From: Neptuniibacter sp.
Lineage (GTDB): Bacteria; Pseudomonadota; Gammaproteobacteria; Pseudomonadales; Balneatricaceae
Direction: 5' to 3'
Assembly (NCBI RefSeq): GCF_024231755.1
Contig: NZ_JAAEQH010000112.1
Coordinates: forward strand, 1 to 64,000
Length of the DNA stretch: 64,000 nucleotides
Positions 10,052 to 16,369 of the stretch are shown here, piece by piece. The translations under genes were made by a program, and so were the position numbers. Numbering within the stretch: position 1 is the first letter of the stretch; each line of letters starts with the position of its first letter. Below the pieces are notes generated by a model. It was given only the letters and a program-made list of their open reading frames with translations, searched no databases and had not been told where the DNA came from.

Positions 10052-10596
10052 TGACGGACCTCCAGTTCATGTAAAATATTGCGATAAATAGAAAGCACTC
10101 TTTGCCCATACCAGCGTGCACGCTCTTCGTTCCAACTGTGATAGCGGCCTATGCCAAGCTCTAAATCGTTAGGTGAAGACTTGATTGCTTCGGCCAAAAT
10201 ACTGGAGCCGACGGTAAGGTTGGTGATGGGGTCTAGCAGTTCCGCCGCTGAGCTCACCCGATGCCCATGCCAATGCAAATTGATTTGCATTAGGCCAATA
10301 TCGAGCTGGTATTTTTCACTCTCTTGCAGTGCTTGGTTTAACAGTTGCTCCGCTTCTGTCTTAGATTTGGCGTAGGTTGCATTTGAACCATTGCGAATTG
10401 CGTATGGCCATGGACTGGTCATGTTAAGACCTCGATGTGAGGCCGACTCAGCCAAGGCAACGGCGTAGAGCATGACTGGATCAATACCAACACTTTGTGC
10501 TGCTTTTTCCCACTGATAGCCCGGAAACGCATAGACTGAAGTGCTTGCGGACATGGCTATCACTAGGGCAATGGTTTTTGCTTTAATCGTTTTCAT
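10048..10596 (-). CDS. Lytic transglycosylase-like protein of the ICE regulatory operon
   Basis: 182-residue exported protein with a signal peptide ending near Val-Tyr-Ala (about residue 23). The soluble-lytic-transglycosylase signature is present: a catalytic Glu in the ALAES segment (about residue 50) and the GLMQIN motif around residue 101. It should cleave peptidoglycan, plausibly to let the conjugation apparatus pass. SXT carries an equivalent gene just upstream of setD. Here it overlaps setD by 4 bases and the upstream gene by 14, so it is co-expressed with the activators. Confidence 0.85.
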   Translation of the reverse strand: MKTIKAKTIALVIAMSASTSVYAFPGYQWEKAAQSVGIDPVMLYAVALAESASHRGLNMTSPWPYAIRNGSNATYAKSKTEAEQLLNQALQESEKYQLDIGLMQINLHWHGHRVSSAAELLDPITNLTVGSSILAEAIKSSPNDLELGIGRYHSWNEERARWYGQRVLSIYRNILHELEVRQ

Positions 10597-11245
10597 TTTT
10601 GTCCTCTAATTGATTTCCGAGAAGCGCCTGAATGGCTTTCGGGCTTATTCTTTTTAATGGCACTGCGCTAAAGTCGGCGATGCCTCTCGTATAAACTTGT
10701 GCCGCTTTTGACCAGTCGCCTACGGCAACAGGCGCTTGCATATCAAATCCTTTTTGCTGGTTCTGATGGTCTGCAATACCCTGTAATAGCCTTGGGTATT
10801 CACCCACTTCGTCCCGTAGCAAGTAAGCCTGGTAGCGTGTTAAAAACTCTTTTTGCTTAAAGGGGTATTCCCTGTCATCAACCTTGCAGAGTTCAACCCA
10901 TCCACCCATGTCTGAAATCACGCGGTGGATAAGCGCATCGTCAAACATCACGGATGTCCAAGCGCCAACCTGACGAACAGCCTTGTCAACTTTGTTCCAA
11001 GCAACCATGGCTCTTGAACCCGAGTTGCCATCGATATGCTTGATGACGTCAGCGGGCTTTGGAAAAAATTGCCCAGTATCCGGTGATTGAATATGCCGAG
11101 TCAGACCGATTCGCACTTCTTCAATGCTATAAGCACGAAGGGCTTCAAATGCGATGGATAGCAATTGCGGTGATACGCTTTTGCCATACATGGCCCAAGC
11201 TGCTCCCCAAACTTCAGCAAACTCGCGTTTATCAACCTCCTGCAC
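10583..11245 (-). CDS. Conserved SXT/R391 protein of unknown function (DUF6475-like)
   Basis: 220 residues when started at the GTG at 11245, which has GGGAGG nine bases upstream. A longer TTG start at 11311 lacks a ribosome-binding site and would overlap the preceding gene by 80 bases. The protein begins near a conserved-looking EFAEVWGAAWAMYGK segment and is helical and soluble, with no catalytic motif seen. It resembles the replication-associated family seen in SXT elements between the Cro-like gene and the transglycosylase. Function unknown. It overlaps the upstream gene by 14 bases. Confidence 0.8.
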   Translation of the reverse strand: MQEVDKREFAEVWGAAWAMYGKSVSPQLLSIAFEALRAYSIEEVRIGLTRHIQSPDTGQFFPKPADVIKHIDGNSGSRAMVAWNKVDKAVRQVGAWTSVMFDDALIHRVISDMGGWVELCKVDDREYPFKQKEFLTRYQAYLLRDEVGEYPRLLQGIADHQNQQKGFDMQAPVAVGDWSKAAQVYTRGIADFSAVPLKRISPKAIQALLGNQLEDKNEND

Positions 11246-12101
11246 TTGAACGAACCTCCCGAATACCCGGTCCGGCCCAGCTTTCAGCAATGCGGCGATT
11301 GCTTTCTTCAATATTCAATTGGTGATTGCTGCCCTTTAGGCTCGTCGATGATTGCTGTACTTCATCAATGCGAACGTACTCGTCTTCCCATTGCCGGTTT
11401 AAAAGCCAGTTATGTGGCATAGGGGTCTTAGTCCGATCTTGATACTGCAATCGGTTTTCTCGTTGCTCTTTCCAGCGTGTTAGCACTTCCAAGGCGAGTT
11501 CATGGTCTTCATTGAGGCCCATGCGTAGCCATTCTTCTTTGGCTTTCGCTTTTTTTTCTTTGCGTATTTGTACATCCCAGAAGTCTTCAAACTGTATGTG
11601 GTCAACAGTTTTAACTGTTGGTTTATTGCTTCCCTCAGAGTCATCCGACCGTTGAGAGTCCCTTACCGGGTTGCCATCAGGCATAAACAATGATGAAAAT
11701 TCTTCTGGTAGCCGAGCTTGAAAAGCGGCAAGAGATTTCAAAAGTGATACCATACCAATGAAGTCGGCAGGTACATCTTTAAGCAACCGAAAGGCTGCTT
11801 TACCTTGGTTTGGGTTTTCGATTGGGTTGTGCTTCAGAAAGCTCCGAATCAAAGTCCAACCGGATTCCTCGCAACGAATGAGGAACTGATCTTGTTCTAA
11901 CTCATTTAGAGCCTTGGCAACCTGTTGCTCATCCCAGTTCAAGTCAGAAGCGACGTAACCAATCGGCAATCGAAAGCAGCCAAGCAAATTACAATGTGGG
12001 CATGTAAGCAAATACAGTCCTAGCAACTTCGCTGAGTCACTCCAGGACAAAACGTTTTGCTTTAGCCAAAAGCGGGTATAGACCTTGCCATAATCACGCA
12101 T
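11232..12101 (-). CDS. Conserved ICE protein with phage replication-O-like N-terminus
   Basis: 289 residues. The first ~110 residues look like a winged-helix domain of the phage replication initiator type (LGLYLLTCPHCNLLGCFRLP followed by a two-helix recognition region). The C-terminal half is charged and contains a segment ending in FxxFWxxQIRKEKKAKA. It is a standard member of the SXT/R391 operon between croS and the transglycosylase gene. No experimental function is known to me. The gene contains a SetR-operator-like palindrome at 11605-11618. Confidence 0.75.
   Translation of the reverse strand: MRDYGKVYTRFWLKQNVLSWSDSAKLLGLYLLTCPHCNLLGCFRLPIGYVASDLNWDEQQVAKALNELEQDQFLIRCEESGWTLIRSFLKHNPIENPNQGKAAFRLLKDVPADFIGMVSLLKSLAAFQARLPEEFSSLFMPDGNPVRDSQRSDDSEGSNKPTVKTVDHIQFEDFWDVQIRKEKKAKAKEEWLRMGLNEDHELALEVLTRWKEQRENRLQYQDRTKTPMPHNWLLNRQWEDEYVRIDEVQQSSTSLKGSNHQLNIEESNRRIAESWAGPGIREVRSSAGG
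11605..11618. promoter_or_regulatory. Intragenic SetR/CroS operator-like palindrome
   Basis: The 14-mer ACAGTTTTAACTGT, flanked as CA...TG, lies inside the upstream ICE gene. It differs at one position from the best operator in the croS-setR region (ACAGTTTAAACTGT). It is about 0.8 kb downstream of the leftward promoter region, so bound SetR could add a roadblock or loop. Binding is inferred from sequence only. Confidence 0.55.
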
Positions 12102-12156
12102 GGAGGTACTCGCTTTTGTATTTACGTAAAATGCTGACCATTACTTGCCCTTAATC

Positions 12157-12408
12157 CTACTGGTTACTGGCTTTCAGCTCGCTTTGGCATTCGGGGTAGA
12201 TGTCCGGTCTTAACTGAGATCGGGTTACCTGTCCTTGCGTAGCTTGTTCGATGGGTAAAACGAATTCAGCGGGAACACGCCCTGATTTATTCAACCAAAA
12301 CCAGACGTTTTGCTGTTTTGAGTTGATGGCTCTTGCTAATGCTGATTGCCCGCCGACCAAGTCAATGGCACGGCGGAGATGTTTTTGTGTCGTTTTGAAC
12401 ACTTCCAT
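12157..12408 (-). CDS. croS: Cro-like repressor CroS
   Basis: 83-residue helix-turn-helix protein. The segment around residues 17-50 (GGQSALARAINSKQQNVWFWLN) matches YdaS/Cro-type recognition helices. In SXT/R391 it is the Cro counterpart to the CI-like SetR and helps switch the element to the transfer state. The ATG at 12408 has AGGAG upstream. First gene of the leftward operon that ends with setD and setC, and divergent from setR across an operator region. Confidence 0.88.
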   Translation of the reverse strand: MEVFKTTQKHLRRAIDLVGGQSALARAINSKQQNVWFWLNKSGRVPAEFVLPIEQATQGQVTRSQLRPDIYPECQSELKASNQ

Positions 12409-12421
12409 ACCGTCTCCTGTT

Positions 12422-12512
12422 ACAATAATAACTGTTACAAGATTGAATGTTACAGTTTAAACTGTAGATAAGTCAACAGTTAAAATTGTTGAAAGACTAC
12501 AGTTTTATTTGT
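12422..12512. promoter_or_regulatory. SetR/CroS operator cluster between divergent croS and setR
   Basis: Four related 14-base palindromes fit ACAGTTnnAACTGT: 12422-12435 (ACAATAATAACTGT), 12452-12465 (ACAGTTTAAACTGT, perfect), 12476-12489 (ACAGTTAAAATTGT) and 12499-12512 (ACAGTTTTATTTGT). Start-to-start spacings are 30, 24 and 23 bases, close to two or three helical turns. They lie between the croS and setR start codons, so they should overlap both promoters. Published SXT work placed four SetR operators in this intergenic region, which this agrees with. Confidence 0.88.
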
Positions 12513-12525
12513 AGAATGCGGGCTT

Positions 12526-13173
12526 ATGAAAACTTTATCCGAACGACTAAACCATGCCTTGCAGCTTACTGGGGTAACTCAGTCTGAGTTGGCTCGTCGC
12601 ATTGGTATCAAACAGCAGTCGATCAGCCAGATTTGCTCTGGTAAATCGGCTAGGTCTCGTTACACCATGCAGATCGCGGAGGCGCTTCGCGTGAATGCTC
12701 ATTGGCTCGCCACAGGTGATGGCGAGATTGGCTTGGGGGTCGGTAATGTAGAAGTCGGGCCTGATATTAAGGGAAGAATTCCTCTCATTAACTGGGTTCA
12801 GGCCGGTGATTGGACTGAAATAGCGGAGGGATTTGCCCATGAAGATGCTGAGGAGTGGCGTGAAGTCACTGGGAAAGCACATGAGGGTTGTTTCGCACTT
12901 CGCGTAAAAGGCGACAGTATGGAAAATCCAAGCGGAAAAAAATCCATACCTGAGGGGGCAGTGATCGTTGTTGATCCTGAGTTACCTTACTCTTCAGGTT
13001 CATTGGTTGTTGCGCGTTTGGATGATTCGAAAGAAGCAACCTTTAAGCAGTTGGTTATTGATGGTGAACAGAAGTATCTAAAACCTTTGAACCCGCAATA
13101 CCCTGCAATACCGATCAACGGCAACTGCACCATCATCGGTGTAGTACGACAAGCTATCATCGATTTCTGGTAG
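12526..13173 (+). CDS. setR: CI-like repressor SetR, self-cleaving (S24 peptidase)
   Basis: 215-residue repressor that keeps the ICE silent until SOS. Residues 17-40 form a helix-turn-helix (TQSELARRIGIKQQSISQIC). The C-terminal part is a LexA/CI-type peptidase with the Ser nucleophile in GDSMEN and a Lys in the EATFKQL segment. The expected autocleavage bond is Ala93-Gly94 in WVQAGDW, matching the Gly94 position known from non-cleavable SetR mutants. RecA-stimulated cleavage would relieve repression of croS through setC. Little ribosome-binding sequence precedes the ATG. Confidence 0.95.
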   Translation: MKTLSERLNHALQLTGVTQSELARRIGIKQQSISQICSGKSARSRYTMQIAEALRVNAHWLATGDGEIGLGVGNVEVGPDIKGRIPLINWVQAGDWTEIAEGFAHEDAEEWREVTGKAHEGCFALRVKGDSMENPSGKKSIPEGAVIVVDPELPYSSGSLVVARLDDSKEATFKQLVIDGEQKYLKPLNPQYPAIPINGNCTIIGVVRQAIIDFW

Positions 13174-13429
13174 CGAAGGAATTTGTGGTTTAGCCACAGT
13201 TGTTCATTAGCTGAAGAAGCAACGATTGCAAACAGCTACAACTGAGCATTGGTGCACGCTGAGAGTAAATGGTAACCGATTAGATAACCATTGATTGTTT
13301 ATAAAGTCAAGATCAGCGAAAATAGCGGCCAATTACGATTAACACGACGGATTTGACAAGCGAAGAACTGAAAAGAGAGTACTTCCAAAAGTGTGTACAA
13401 ATCCGTGTACAAACTAAAAGAATTTATAC
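13174..13429. other. ICE terminal non-coding segment upstream of prfC
   Basis: No gene is seen. The stretch holds an imperfect dyad (AATGGT...ACCATT, 13268-13292) and an isolated TTGACA (13353-13358) with no convincing -10. A 12-base-period direct repeat, GTGTACAAA, lies at 13393-13401 and 13405-13413, just before prfC. In SXT the element end supplies the promoter and first codons of the interrupted prfC, so the prfC promoter should lie here. The direct repeats could instead be integrase arm sites. Confidence 0.5.
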
Positions 13430-15016
13430 ATGGCAAACCAAGATTTTCTTAATGAAATCAATAAGCGAAGGACCTTTGCTATCATCTCCCACCCCGATGC
13501 GGGTAAAACCACCATTACTGAAAAACTGTTGTTATTCGGGCAGTTGATTCAGCAAGCGGGTAGCGTAAAAGGGAAAAAAGGTGATCGTATGGCTACATCT
13601 GACTGGATGTCGATGGAGCAGGAGCGTGGTATCTCGATCACCTCGTCGGTGATGCAGTTCCCGTATAACGGTCGAATGGTTAACCTGCTGGATACTCCGG
13701 GCCACGAAGATTTCTCTGAGGATACTTACCGCACCTTAACGGCGGTGGATTCTGCGTTAATGGTTGTGGATGGTGCGAAAGGTGTCGAAGATCGAACCAT
13801 TAAGTTGATGGAAGTTTGTCGCCTGCGTGACACACCTATTTTTTCATTCGTGAACAAAATGGACCGTGAGATTCGTGATCCTATTGAGCTGCTCGACGAG
13901 ATCGAGGAAGTTCTGAAGATTGCTGCTGCGCCTATCACCTGGCCAATCGAGATGGGGCCGCGTTTTAAAGGTGTTTATAACCTTTATACCGATACGATTC
14001 ACGTCTTCCAGCCGGGCCAAGGTCATACTATTCCTGAAGATGTCCAGGTTAAAGGTCTTGAGAGTGATGAAGCAAAAGAGCTTTTAGGTGATATCTACGA
14101 AGACTTTCTTGATGAAGTTGAGCTGGTACGGGGTGCAACTCATGAGTTTGACCAAGAAGAGTTCATGGCGGGTAAACTGACCCCTGTCTTCTTTGGTACG
14201 GCTTTGGCGAACTTTGGTGTACGTGAAATGCTGAATGATTTCGTTGAGTGGGCGCCTGCACCAATGCCGCGTGCGACGTTAACCCGTGAAGTTGAACCGG
14301 CTGAAGAAAAATTCAGTGGTTTTATCTTTAAGATTCAAGCCAATATGGATCCGAAACACCGAGACCGTATTGCTTTCATGCGTATCTGTTCTGGTAAGTA
14401 CAGCAAAGGCATGAAGATGCGTCATTCACGTATCAAAAAGGATGTGAAAATCGCTGATGCGGTAACCTTTATTGCGGGTGATCGTGAGAATGTAGAGGAA
14501 GCATGGTCGGGCGATATCATCGGTTTGCATAACCACGGTACGATCCAGATTGGTGATACCTTTACAGCTGGTGAAGAGCTTAAATTTACCGGTATTCCTC
14601 ATTTTGCACCTGAAATGTTCCGTCGTGTGCGTCCGCTTGATCCTCTGAAAATGAAGCAGTTGCAAAAAGGTCTGCAGCAGCTATCGGAAGAAGGAGCCGT
14701 GCAGTTGTTTCAGCCGTTGAAAAACAACGATCTGATTCTTGGGGCAGTCGGTCAGCTGCAGTTTGACGTTGTTGTATTCCGCCTGAAAGATGAATACAAG
14801 GTTGAGTGTAAATACGAGCCGATCAGTGTGCAGACGGCGCGTTGGGCTGAGTGCGATGATGATAAGATGCTTTCTGACTTCCAGAAGAAGAATCACGACA
14901 ACTTAGCTATTGATGGCAGTGGCCTGTTGACCTATCTGGCGCCAACTCGAGTAAACCTGAGCCTTGCTGAAGAGCGTTGGCCAGAGGTTGCTTTCCGTGC
15001 AACGCGTGAGCATTAA
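13430..15016 (+). CDS. prfC: Peptide chain release factor 3 (RF3)
   Basis: 528-residue GTPase that recycles RF1/RF2 after termination. G1 is [12 protein letters not shown] (residues ~17-28), G3 is DTPGHEDF and G4 is NKMD. Beta-barrel and C-terminal domains are complete. It is the integration target of the ICE. The gene remains full length, so the N-terminal ~20 codons and the ribosome-binding region (a weak AAAAG) are probably ICE-derived. A long palindrome follows the stop. Confidence 0.97.
   Translation: MANQDFLNEINKRRTFAIISHPDAGKTTITEKLLLFGQLIQQAGSVKGKKGDRMATSDWMSMEQERGISITSSVMQFPYNGRMVNLLDTPGHEDFSEDTYRTLTAVDSALMVVDGAKGVEDRTIKLMEVCRLRDTPIFSFVNKMDREIRDPIELLDEIEEVLKIAAAPITWPIEMGPRFKGVYNLYTDTIHVFQPGQGHTIPEDVQVKGLESDEAKELLGDIYEDFLDEVELVRGATHEFDQEEFMAGKLTPVFFGTALANFGVREMLNDFVEWAPAPMPRATLTREVEPAEEKFSGFIFKIQANMDPKHRDRIAFMRICSGKYSKGMKMRHSRIKKDVKIADAVTFIAGDRENVEEAWSGDIIGLHNHGTIQIGDTFTAGEELKFTGIPHFAPEMFRRVRPLDPLKMKQLQKGLQQLSEEGAVQLFQPLKNNDLILGAVGQLQFDVVVFRLKDEYKVECKYEPISVQTARWAECDDDKMLSDFQKKNHDNLAIDGSGLLTYLAPTRVNLSLAEERWPEVAFRATREH
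13470..13500. other. Probable ICE attachment site (right junction) in prfC
   Basis: SXT/R391 elements recombine within the first ~25 codons of prfC, at the conserved stretch encoding Ala-Ile-Ile-Ser-His-Pro-Asp-Ala. Here that stretch is at about 13477-13500 (core around ATCATCTCCCACCCCGATG). setR and the ICE end lie immediately upstream, as expected. The exact crossover cannot be defined without the left junction or an empty site. Confidence 0.6.
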
Positions 15017-15025
15017 ACTTTTGAT

Positions 15026-15049
15026 GGGGACAGATTTAAATCTGTCCCC
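15026..15049. repeat. Perfect 24-base palindrome after prfC
   Basis: Arms of 12 bases (GGGGACAGATTT and its complement) meet with no spacer, 10 bases after the prfC stop. GGGGACAGA-type palindromes recur as REP-like elements in many gammaproteobacterial genomes, so this may be a single REP copy. It could also aid transcript termination, although no T-run follows. Confidence 0.7.
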
Positions 15050-15095
15050 CCGTTCAATTTCTTGACCTGCCCTGCATAGAAATACCTCACTACTA

Positions 15096-15144
15096 GCTTG
15101 CTGCTTGCTGCTTGCTGCTTGCTGCTTGCTGCTTGCTGCTTGCA
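15096..15144. repeat. Heptamer tandem repeat (GCTTGCT)n
   Basis: Six exact GCTTGCT units (15096-15137) plus a seventh with one change (GCTTGCA, 15138-15144). It lies between prfC and the TatD-family gene and ends 23 bases before its start codon. A 7-base unit can change copy number by slippage. In this position it would alter the promoter or leader spacing rather than a reading frame. Confidence 0.9.
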
Positions 15145-15167
15145 GTTTTGCTGCATAAGCTACACCT

Positions 15168-15938
15168 ATGCAATTTATAGATACTCATTGCCACATTGAT
15201 TTCCCCGTCTTTGCAGAAAAACGATCTGAGGTTCGAGAGCGGGCCTGTGATGTTGGTGTATCCGACATTGTTGTGCCTGGGGTAACCGCTGAAAAATGGA
15301 CTACGTTACTTGATATTGCTGGTTCGCAGCCAATGTTTCATCCCGCTTTGGGTTTGCATCCTTGTTTTTTGGAACAGCATAAACCACAGAATTTGGTGCT
15401 ATTAGATGAGTTGCTGAGTAGAGGGAACATCTGTGCTGTAGGTGAGATCGGCCTTGATCTGTTTATTTCAGGGGCGGATCTTGAGCAGCAATTATTCTAT
15501 CTCGAAGGGCAGCTGGAGTTGGCTCAGAAATATGATCTGCCCGTGTTACTGCATGTCCGTAAAGCACATGATCAAATGTTAAAGAGTCTTCGATCAGCAA
15601 AGCTTTCTCGTGGCGGTATCGTCCATGCTTATTCTGGTAGTAGGCAGCAAGCTGAACAGTATCTCCAATTGGGTTTTAAGCTGGGTATTGGAGGGACTCT
15701 GACATATGAGCGGGCGAAAAAATTACGCAGTATTGTCGAGACTTTGCCGCTAGAAGGCTTTGTTCTGGAAACGGATGCTCCGGATATGCCTTTAGCAAAT
15801 TATAGGGGTGAAATAAATTTGCCGCAGCGAGTGGTCGAGGTGGCTGAAGTGATGGCGAAACTTCGTTCCTGTCCGTTGGAATTTGTGTCCGCTATCACTT
15901 CCCAGAATGCCAAACAGATTATTAAGAGCCTGCGCTAA
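15168..15938 (+). CDS. TatD-family metal-dependent hydrolase (YjjV-like)
   Basis: 256 residues of the TatD/YjjV metallohydrolase family, likely a metal-dependent nuclease. The N-terminal DTHCHID motif provides metal-binding His/Asp. ALGLHP, VGEIGLD, LLHVRKAHD, HAYSGS and ETDAPDMP motifs follow in the expected order. Proximity to prfC matches E. coli, where yjjV lies a few genes from prfC. The start codon is preceded by the heptamer repeat, and no strong ribosome-binding site is visible. The 3' end overlaps the convergent lipoprotein gene by 17 bases. Confidence 0.88.
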   Translation: MQFIDTHCHIDFPVFAEKRSEVRERACDVGVSDIVVPGVTAEKWTTLLDIAGSQPMFHPALGLHPCFLEQHKPQNLVLLDELLSRGNICAVGEIGLDLFISGADLEQQLFYLEGQLELAQKYDLPVLLHVRKAHDQMLKSLRSAKLSRGGIVHAYSGSRQQAEQYLQLGFKLGIGGTLTYERAKKLRSIVETLPLEGFVLETDAPDMPLANYRGEINLPQRVVEVAEVMAKLRSCPLEFVSAITSQNAKQIIKSLR

Positions 15939-16332
15939 ACATCTCTGTTTCGATATCAGTTAGTACTTTCCAAACAATTTTTGTTTTTTCATTTACAGGT
16001 ATCTGGAAAAAGCGGCCCTCTTGTCCAATGGCTTTTGCTTGGTAGCTGTTGTCATTTGGCTGCTTAAGGATGCGCGTTAATGAAACAGGGTAGTTTGGAC
16101 CTTTTACTTTTTGATTGTATGCCTTTTCAATCGGAACTAGTTTTGCTCTGGATGACACGATTTTTGTCATGTCTCTACATGACTTTGTATTCCCGAGGCA
16201 GAAAAAACGATACTTGGTATCAATCAGGTAATAGCTTGTGTCCGCTTCAGGTTTGTCGCGTGATGTTAGCGAGTCCATACTTACGCAGCCGCTAAGGCCT
16301 ATAAGTGCTAGAAAAATAAGAGCGGTACGCAT
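15922..16332 (-). CDS. Small putative lipoprotein of unknown function
   Basis: 136 residues with a lipoprotein signal peptide: hydrophobic residues 4-12 and the lipobox Leu-Ser-Gly-Cys with Cys16. AAGGAAG precedes the ATG. The mature part has two further cysteines close together (CLGNTKSC) that could form a disulfide, and no family I recognise. The gene lies 37 bases downstream of fabY on the same strand and may share its transcript. Its tail overlaps the TatD-family gene. Confidence 0.7.
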   Translation of the reverse strand: MRTALIFLALIGLSGCVSMDSLTSRDKPEADTSYYLIDTKYRFFCLGNTKSCRDMTKIVSSRAKLVPIEKAYNQKVKGPNYPVSLTRILKQPNDNSYQAKAIGQEGRFFQIPVNEKTKIVWKVLTDIETEMFSAGS

Positions 16333-16369
16333 ATTTGCTTCCTTTTATTTAATTCAGCTTCGGAGATCT

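Noticed and set aside
11246-11311. N-terminal extension of the DUF6475-like gene to a TTG at 11311
   Set aside because: No ribosome-binding site and an 80-base overlap with the preceding gene. The GTG at 11245 has GGGAGG correctly placed.
13353-13547. 64-codon frame beginning at the TTGACA before prfC
   Set aside because: It runs out of frame into prfC, starts with TTG and lacks a ribosome-binding site.
15096-15144. Heptamer repeat as a CRISPR-like array
   Set aside because: The unit is only 7 bases with no spacers, and no cas genes are present. It is a simple tandem repeat.
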